Origin: Bacteroidota bacterium
GTDB taxonomy: Bacteria; Bacteroidota; Rhodothermia; Rhodothermales; Bin80
Direction: 5' to 3'
Length of the DNA stretch: 33,089 nt
NCBI GenBank assembly: GCA_026709065.1
Contig: JAPOTS010000119.1
Location: forward strand, 1-33,089
This document shows, one piece after another, positions 27,582 through 33,089 of this stretch (within the stretch, counting starts at the first letter, position 1; every line of letters begins with the position of its first letter). Position numbers and translations under genes: made by a program. Below the pieces are notes generated by a model. The model had not been told where the DNA came from. It did not search any database and saw only the letters and a program-made list of their open reading frames with translations.

Positions 27582-28859
27582 ATGATGGATCACCGAGTAG
27601 AAGATCGTTTCTTAGCTGCTTACGAACGTTTTCAGTCCCTGAATGGAACAGCTACACCTCTTTTAAGTCTTTCCCAAAATGCCATTGAGCGTTTTGTTAA
27701 AAAAGGATTTCCAAAGCGAAAAAATGAATCGTGGAAGTATACGAATATTACCCCAGTCATCAATCGCACCTATCAGATTGTAGATCCGGTAGATGCTACC
27801 GTGAAAGGGCTTGACGGATTAGATGCCCATCAGGCCGTATTTGTGAATGGTCGTTTTGCCCCAGCCCTCTCCAAATTAGACAGCTTACCGAAAGGTGTCA
27901 TGGTTGAGAGTCTTTGTGACGTATCAGATAATGACCTCATTCAATCACATCTTGGCTCTTATGCCAACTACGAGGATGAGCCATTTACTGCATTGAATAC
28001 AGCATTTCTGAAAGATGGAGCAGTGATTCAGGTTTCGTCGGATACTAAGCTTGATCAGCCTGTTCACATTATTAATCGGATCATTTCAGGTGAACCAGCG
28101 ATTGTTCAGCCCAGAATTTTCATATATGCAGATAATAGATCTTCGTTACAGGTCGTTCATTCTAAAGAGTACACAGACTCTATTTCTGCCCTAACCAATA
28201 GTGTGATTGAGATATATGTAGGACAAGAAGGACAGGTTGATTTTCTTGATCTACAGATTGGAACTCCTCAGACTTCTCAGGTAACGAATCTTAGTGTTTA
28301 TCAGCAGTCTGATAGTAAATTTCAGAGTGATGTATTTACATTCGGGGGCGAGATCGTCCGTAACAATCTTTCGATTCATGCTGATGCCGAGCACTGTGAG
28401 AGTATCTTGAATGGATTATTTATGGCCCGTGATCGGACACACATTGATAATAATACATTTGTTGATCATGCCAAGCCTAATTGTTTTAGTTCTGAGTACT
28501 ATAAGGGAATTCTTGATGATCATGCCGTAGGGGTTTTCCATGGTCAGGTTCTTGTGCGTGAAGATGCGCAACTGATCAATGCGTATCAGACCAATCGAAG
28601 TGTTTTGTTGACCGATACTGCACGAATGTTCTCTAAGCCTGCCCTAGAAATCTATGCTGATGATGTAAAATGTTCTCATGGAGCTACGACTGGACAACTT
28701 GATAAAGATGGATTATTTTATCTTCGCTCCCGGGGAATCTCAGAGGAAAATGCACGACAGTTAATGCTTACCTCTTTTGCTGGGGATATTATTGAAAAAT
28801 CACCTGTTAAGGCATTGCATGAGATGCTCTACAATGAAGTGGAGCGCATGCTACGTTGA
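27582..28859 (+). CDS. sufD: Fe-S cluster assembly protein SufD
   Basis: SufB paralogue that completes the SufBC2D scaffold and takes part in iron acquisition. 425 residues. The N-terminal part has the RKNESWKYTN motif, and the central part is a beta-helix. The C-terminal signature DDVKCSHGATTGQLD contains Cys364 and His366, which correspond to the conserved CSHG of E. coli SufD (His360 there). It ends with the SufC-docking segment YLRSRGISEENARQLMLTSF. It starts at the first of two adjacent ATG codons, 21 bases after sufC, with no Shine-Dalgarno. Confidence 0.96.
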   Translation: MMDHRVEDRFLAAYERFQSLNGTATPLLSLSQNAIERFVKKGFPKRKNESWKYTNITPVINRTYQIVDPVDATVKGLDGLDAHQAVFVNGRFAPALSKLDSLPKGVMVESLCDVSDNDLIQSHLGSYANYEDEPFTALNTAFLKDGAVIQVSSDTKLDQPVHIINRIISGEPAIVQPRIFIYADNRSSLQVVHSKEYTDSISALTNSVIEIYVGQEGQVDFLDLQIGTPQTSQVTNLSVYQQSDSKFQSDVFTFGGEIVRNNLSIHADAEHCESILNGLFMARDRTHIDNNTFVDHAKPNCFSSEYYKGILDDHAVGVFHGQVLVREDAQLINAYQTNRSVLLTDTARMFSKPALEIYADDVKCSHGATTGQLDKDGLFYLRSRGISEENARQLMLTSFAGDIIEKSPVKALHEMLYNEVERMLR

Positions 28860-28877
28860 CACTGGTGTGGATACACC

Positions 28878-30575
28878 ATGCCAAAACAATCTATAAAAGA
28901 TTCTCAAATCAGGGATTGCTTTCCTACACTCCAACAGAAAGTGTACGGACACCCTTTGGTCTATTTGGACAGTGCTGCATCATCTCTCAAGCCAGAATGT
29001 GTCATTGACTGCTTGAGTAATTATTATGCGAATGAACATAGTAATGTCCATAGGGGCGTTCATTATTTGAGTCAGCGTGCTACCGAACGTTATGAAGCGG
29101 CTCGAACTCGCATTGCCCAGTTTATTGGCGCTCCAAGTGAGCGATCAATTGTATTTACTCGTGGAACAACAGAGTCCATAAATCTAGTTGCCTCTACATT
29201 TGGATCAACCTTCATTCATTCTGGAGATGAAATACTCACCACCGTGATGGAGCATCATTCAAACCTAGTTCCATGGCAACGATTAGCTAAGCAACGTAAC
29301 GCACAACTGCGTGTTCTTGATGTATCTATGACTGGTACAATCACCACGGATGCATTCGTGAGGCAGATGAATGATAGAACCCGTCTCATTGCATTGGCGC
29401 ATGTTTCCAACAGTTTAGGAACTCTGCACCCAGTTGAGGAGTTGATTGAAGAGGCGCATAAACGCGATATTAAGGTTTTATTAGATGGTGCTCAGGGGCT
29501 TCCGCATCTTCCCCTGAATATGCAAGAGCTTGATTGCGACTTTTACTGTGCTAGTAGCCACAAAGCCTATGGACCGACTGGAGTCGGATTTTTGTATGGG
29601 AAGGAGGAACTTCTAGAACAACTGCCTCCGTGGCATGGTGGAGGAGATATGATAGAAGAGGTTCACCGAACGTATTCAACATGGGCCGATGTCCCTCATA
29701 AATTTGAGGCTGGTACTCCAAATATTGCAGGGATCATTGGGATGGCTGCTGCAATTGATTATATGGACAGTATTGGGATGAGCATTTTGTTACAAAAGGA
29801 ACAAGATCTCTTGAAGTATGCTCACCAGCAGGTCAGGTCGGTTCAGGGACTCAAGGTCGTCGGGACGGCTTCAAAGAAAGTAGGAGTATTGAGCTTTCTC
29901 TTAGGAGGTCATCATCCTTATGATGTTGGTTATGCTTTAGATCAAGGCGGAATTGCTGTTCGCACTGGACATCACTGTACAATGCCATTGATGGAGTATT
30001 ACGGAATTCCAGGAACAATCCGAGCCTCACTGGGGGCTTATAATACCTATGAAGATATTGACGCACTTGTTGCACGATTAAAAGAAATTGTTTCGGGTGC
30101 TAAGAGCCATCATAAGCCTATCATGACCAATGGTGTTAGCACATCAGATTTAGACAATCATAAGTCAATAGAGATCCGTAAAGCGGATTTACTTGAGGAT
30201 TTGGAGTTGTTTGATGAGTTAGATGAACGCCGAGAATATCTCATTGAACTTGGTGAAAATCTGAAGCCCATGGATTCATCACTGAAGATTGAGGCCAATC
30301 GGATTCATGGATGTCTTGCAATGGTCTGGCTTCATAGCACATTAAGCAATGGACGGATCTATTTCAATGCAGATAGTGATGCGCTCACGACTCGAGGAAT
30401 GATTGCATTGTTGATTCAGTTATTAGATGGGCAATTTCCGAGAGATATTCTTGAGACGGATCTTGTTAGCCTGATTGAAGAGGTTGGTCTTCCGAGTCTG
30501 ATTACCGCACGTCGAAAAAACGGATTAAATCGTATGATTGAACGAATTCAGAAAGAAGCATCTATTGCTATATGA
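28878..30575 (+). CDS. sufS: Cysteine desulfurase SufS fused to SufE
   Basis: A 565-residue fusion. Residues 1-about 405 are a complete SufS-type PLP cysteine desulfurase: His126 in VMEHHSN, the PLP-binding Lys229 in SSHKAYGPTG, and the catalytic Cys367 in RTGHHCTMPLM. After a linker (about 406-428) comes a complete SufE domain (about 430-565) with the sulfur-accepting Cys479 in NRIHGCLAMVWL. The desulfurase takes sulfur from cysteine as a persulfide and the SufE part accepts it for transfer to SufB. Fusion would make the relay intramolecular and fix the 1:1 ratio of donor and acceptor. The gene takes the place where separate sufS and sufE would be expected, and there is no stop or frameshift between domains. 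Confidence 0.95.
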   Translation: MPKQSIKDSQIRDCFPTLQQKVYGHPLVYLDSAASSLKPECVIDCLSNYYANEHSNVHRGVHYLSQRATERYEAARTRIAQFIGAPSERSIVFTRGTTESINLVASTFGSTFIHSGDEILTTVMEHHSNLVPWQRLAKQRNAQLRVLDVSMTGTITTDAFVRQMNDRTRLIALAHVSNSLGTLHPVEELIEEAHKRDIKVLLDGAQGLPHLPLNMQELDCDFYCASSHKAYGPTGVGFLYGKEELLEQLPPWHGGGDMIEEVHRTYSTWADVPHKFEAGTPNIAGIIGMAAAIDYMDSIGMSILLQKEQDLLKYAHQQVRSVQGLKVVGTASKKVGVLSFLLGGHHPYDVGYALDQGGIAVRTGHHCTMPLMEYYGIPGTIRASLGAYNTYEDIDALVARLKEIVSGAKSHHKPIMTNGVSTSDLDNHKSIEIRKADLLEDLELFDELDERREYLIELGENLKPMDSSLKIEANRIHGCLAMVWLHSTLSNGRIYFNADSDALTTRGMIALLIQLLDGQFPRDILETDLVSLIEEVGLPSLITARRKNGLNRMIERIQKEASIAI

Positions 30576-30576
30576 C

Positions 30577-30912
30577 ATGAACTGTGAAGTAATTGATAAC
30601 GCAAAAACGCCTGGTCTTGCTGATGAAGTTGTCGCTTCTATACGGCAAGTCTATGATCCTGAAATCCCGATCAACGTCTATGATTTAGGATTGATCTATA
30701 AAATTCATGTTGACAAAGATGACAGGGCATTTGTGACAATGACGTTGACTACCCCAAATTGTCCAGTGGCCGATAGCCTTCCTAGTCAGGTAGAGTCTGT
30801 TGTCATGTTAACTGAGGGGGTTACAGATGCTCGGGTTGAACTGACATTTGAGCCTCCATTCACCATTGACATGATGAGTGATGAAGCAAAACTAGAACTC
30901 GGATTCATGTAG
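30577..30912 (+). CDS. sufT: SufT, MIP18/DUF59 family Fe-S maturation factor
   Basis: A 111-residue DUF59 protein from ATG 30577, only one base after the sufSE stop. The frame extends upstream to a TTG at 30538, but that overlaps sufSE and adds non-family sequence. It has the family core DPEIPINVYDLGLIY (about 27-41) and the cysteine motif TLTTPNCPVADSLP, then a C-terminal EPPFTIDMMSDEAKLELG segment. SufT-like proteins help maturation of Fe-S client proteins and are commonly the last gene of suf operons, as here. Confidence 0.94.
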   Translation: MNCEVIDNAKTPGLADEVVASIRQVYDPEIPINVYDLGLIYKIHVDKDDRAFVTMTLTTPNCPVADSLPSQVESVVMLTEGVTDARVELTFEPPFTIDMMSDEAKLELGFM

Positions 30913-31444
30913 TGACCAATGCGAGTGGATTTTCTCATCGGATGCTTGGGGGTTTTATATTTGGGAATTATATACGTGAGTCACCCATCTTAGACGGGCC
31001 CTCCAACCGTTTCCATTTCACGGATCATAGGAGTCTCTCACGAGAACGCTCCTTCATGTGCAGTAGCCCCAATCTGGAGGCCAAGACATTCGCAGACGAA
31101 TTGTAGCCCGCATGATCCGCATGGTAACAGACCATAATACACTTAAGTTACTCTGAGTCTTACGATTATCCTTGCATATATGCCCACACATTGTGCTGAA
31201 CATTTTTATAGGCAGACTGTTGAAGATTTGCGGGCTATATACTAACTGTAATCATCAGAATGACATGGTTTTGTCTAGTGAAATAAGGTCATCCGCTCTA
31301 GTTTGAATGCTTATTCATTCAAATTGCTGACTTTTGATTGCACTTAAAGGTCTTACAGCCATATCAGTAATTTCCAAAATTAAATAAGTTTTACGTAGAT
31401 TAAAATTGGATACGTTCACTTTCATCATTGATCACCACTTTATC
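30913..31444. other. Intergenic region between suf operon and FN3 protein gene
   Basis: A gap of 532 bases. A GTG-started 64-codon frame (30912-31106) overlaps the sufT stop by one base and resembles nothing I know, so I do not call it. TATATTTG at 30956-30963 matches the TAnnTTTG promoter consensus but faces no obvious gene. A clear 8-base perfect inverted repeat lies at 31302-31323. TAAAATTG at 31401-31408 is a one-mismatch -7 candidate upstream of the ATG at 31445. Confidence 0.4.
31302..31323. repeat. Perfect inverted repeat upstream of FN3 gene
   Basis: TTTGAATG (31302-31309) and CATTCAAA (31316-31323) are perfect inverted repeats around a 6-base loop CTTATT. The repeat lies about 120 bases before the ATG at 31445. 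It is low in GC and lacks a T-tract, so it fits a protein-binding operator better than a terminator. Confidence 0.5.
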
Positions 31445-31726
31445 ATGAGATTTTTCACTTGTGTCACCAGTCTAATTTGCTTTTTATTCTTAGGCAATGG
31501 AGCTATTGTAAGCACGGAATCTTTCCTTCATGACTCAAAGGATTTTGCACTTAATGCTAATGATTCTCTATCCCCTCGGGGGATATCAAAGGGACATGCG
31601 TTCTTGAACATAGAGGCAGTTTCATTTTTTGAACATCATTTCACAAACAGATCAAACGAAAATACTATATTTTGTAATCATACTCCACATTTGTTAGACA
31701 TCATTTCTCCCCCCCCCCATTTTTAA
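31445..31726 (+). CDS. Signal-peptide 5' segment of FN3 surface protein, ends at poly-C tract
   Basis: Starting at ATG 31445, this frame encodes 93 residues. MRFFTCVTSLICFLFLGNGA is a good export signal, and the rest is a polar segment with no known domain. An upstream in-frame start at 31406 would put extra residues before the signal and is less likely. The frame runs through a run of ten C residues (coding Pro-Pro-Pro) and stops at TAA 31724-31726. At the same tract another frame continues openly to the window end as a fibronectin-type-III protein. I read this as the N-terminus of that protein, separated by a one-base frame difference at the poly-C. As an independent 93-residue secreted peptide it would be odd. 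Confidence 0.6.
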   Translation: MRFFTCVTSLICFLFLGNGAIVSTESFLHDSKDFALNANDSLSPRGISKGHAFLNIEAVSFFEHHFTNRSNENTIFCNHTPHLLDIISPPPHF

Positions 31727-33089
31727 ATGAACACTCACCCAGTGGGGAAATCATCACCCATCGGGTACGACCAATAGACGCAGAGACGAACTTCGGGATC
31801 CTGCGTGATTCCTTCCCTTTTGAAGTATTGGATGTGGATGCCTCTATCCCAAGCCGATCTCCCACAGCGTCCATTGAAGACATTCCTTTTTTCAACTACA
31901 GCTTCATTCGCCCGTCTGGCGTGCCCACTGAGTCCGTAATGGAAGCATCCACAGCTCCAGGCAGCAATGTGCCCCATCGGATTACGAATCCGATGAAGCA
32001 TAACGCGGTATCTGCGGAGTCTCATGCTGGTCTGCTTCGGCAACCTCCCTTGCGTGCTAACAACTCTGTAAGGACATTAGATAACTCCAGATTTGATGAT
32101 GAAGCCGCTCCTGGTGCCCCAACGAATCTAACGGCAACGGCGATTGGGACATCGTTGATTAAATTGTCATGGGATGCCCCCACGAATACTGGAGCTGGTC
32201 TTACTGTATACTTTCTTGAGCAATCCACAGATGGAGATGCCGAAAGCCCTACATGGAGATTAATAACTAATCCTTTATATCCCCAAACAACCCGACTGGT
32301 ATTAAGTCATACTGCCGCAACGACCTATTGGTATCGAATACGGGTAACAGACAATGCAAGTGAATTGAGCCCTTATTCCAATATAGCTAATGCCACGACG
32401 GGTGACGCAGCCGCCGCTCCCGGTACACCCACTTCACTCACCGCAACCGCAGATGGGCCAACCACCATTAATCTCAGTTGGACAGCACCAACAAGTACGG
32501 GAGGCACAGCCATTACAGGATATAGAATTTTAGTTTCTCCAAATTTATCTTTTAACTATACAACTGTAGTTGCCAATACAGGCAATACAAACACATCTTA
32601 TTCTCACACGGGATTGAGGGCAGGCACCAGATATGACTACCATGTTCTTGCCATCAACGCAGCAACAAATATAGGCCCCAACTCCAGTAGTGCTACCCAT
32701 GCTACCACTGCGGCAGCCACTGCCCCCGGTGCACCGACTTCGCTTACTACTGCTGCTGATGGGCAAACCACCATTGATTTGAGTTGGACAGCTCCAACAA
32801 GTGATGGCGGAGCGGCCATCAGCGGCTACCGGATTGAGGTATCTACAGACGGGGGAACGAATTTCTCGCAACTGGTAGCAAGTCAGAGCGGGACCAGCTA
32901 TTCCCACACTGGCTTGACCGCTGGCACTGCCCGTCACTATCGGGTGCGAGCCATCAACTCGGTAGGCAGTAGTGGATGGTCCAATACAGCGAATGCGACG
33001 ACTGCGGCCGCCACTGCCCCTGGTGCACCGACTTCGGCCGCCACTGCCCCTGGTGCACCGACTTCGCTTACCGCTACTGCTGATGGGCA
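31678..33089 (+). CDS. Fibronectin type III repeat protein, N-terminus out of frame, 3' end beyond window
   Basis: An open frame from after the stop at 31675-31677 to the window end, with no export signal or convincing start of its own. The first part (31719-32100) is polar, rich in Ser/Pro/Thr and without a known domain. Then come FN3 domains: one at about 32104-32403 (APGAPTNLTATA, KLSWDAP, TYWYRIRVTDN), a second at about 32410-32712, and a third at about 32713-33006 (TIDLSWTAPTSDGGAAISGY, HYRVRAINSVGSSGWSN). A fourth is cut by the window edge. Linkers are Ala/Thr/Pro-rich. FN3 arrays of this kind occur in large secreted or surface adhesins. In the intact gene the signal peptide would come from the frame starting at 31445, across the poly-C tract. 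The C-terminus is not in the window. Confidence 0.75.
31709..31718 (+). repeat. Homopolymeric C10 tract, candidate phase-variation switch
   Basis: Ten consecutive C residues, the longest G/C homopolymer I saw in the window. The signal-peptide frame enters the tract and stops eight bases after it. The FN3 frame passes through it and stays open. One added C or two removed would join the two frames into a single secreted protein. Confidence 0.65.
33007..33066 (+). repeat. Perfect 30-base tandem duplication in FN3 linker
   Basis: The 30-base unit at 33007-33036 is repeated exactly at 33037-33066. It encodes AATAPGAPTS twice, in frame. The unit spans the end of the linker and the first strand of an FN3 domain, so the first copy is a stub not followed by the rest of a domain. 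It may be real slippage or recombination, or an assembly error in a repeat array. Confidence 0.85.

Noticed and set aside
30912-31106. GTG-started 64-codon frame right after sufT
   Set aside because: It overlaps the sufT stop by one base in a non-typical start context, with no family resemblance or signal.
10846-31444. tRNA genes or CRISPR arrays in the intergenic gaps
   Set aside because: Gaps were scanned by eye for T-loop/cloverleaf signatures and for regularly spaced repeats. None was found. A covariance-model search would be the decisive check.

Overview
The window reads as a chromosomal segment from a bacterium of the Bacteroidota/Rhodothermota/Balneolota (FCB) neighbourhood, probably a free-living, moderately AT-rich species. 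Three things point there. First, a large secreted protein ends in a C-terminal domain of the type IX secretion (T9SS) sorting type. Second, almost no start codon has a Shine-Dalgarno sequence in front of it; starts sit in AT-rich, SD-free context. Third, TopA carries C-terminal 'GxYGPYV' repeats in place of four-cysteine zinc fingers. No rRNA, tRNA, CRISPR array, insertion sequence or integrase was found. Species-level placement cannot be made from this window.

Layout. 0.2-9.1 kb holds housekeeping genes: lon, a small unknown acidic protein convergent with it, rsgA, topA (minus strand) and ppdK. 9.15-10.8 kb is an orphan asparagine-synthase-like protein directly behind ppdK. 11.2-14.4 kb has a glutaryl-CoA-dehydrogenase-like flavoprotein (minus), a small outer-membrane beta-barrel candidate and hemW. 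14.8-18.1 kb is one large Asp-box beta-propeller protein with a T9SS-type tail. 18.7-20.2 kb is a compact envelope cluster: a membrane-anchored coiled-coil protein and two tandem DUF192 proteins with export signals. 20.45-24.55 kb is a restriction-modification island with two different Type II systems back to back. The first pairs an N6-adenine-type methylase with a frameshifted HincII-like nuclease. The second pairs a HEAT-fused N4-cytosine-type methylase with an apparently intact CfrBI-family nuclease. 24.85-30.9 kb is the iron-sulfur assembly locus: an A-type carrier diverging from sufB-sufC-sufD-sufSE(fused)-sufT. 31.4 kb to the end is the 5' part of a secreted fibronectin-type-III repeat protein that runs off the window.

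How the genes work together. SufB, SufC and SufD form the scaffold ATPase. The SufS-SufE fusion supplies sulfur. The A-type carrier and SufT would deliver or mature clusters for clients such as HemW (a radical-SAM 4Fe-4S protein) in this same window. Lon, RsgA and TopA are independent housekeeping functions.

The most interesting observation is at 31709-31718. A run of ten cytosines separates a signal-peptide reading frame, which stops eight bases after the run, from the long open FN3 frame, which has no signal peptide of its own. Adding one C or removing two would join them. This is the architecture of a phase-variable (contingency) surface-protein gene caught in the OFF state, although a homopolymer sequencing error would look the same. 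Other points of note are the HEAT-methylase/CfrBI pairing, the SufS-SufE fusion, the asparagine-synthase-like protein lacking the glutaminase nucleophile, and a roughly 200-residue insertion inside the beta-propeller protein.
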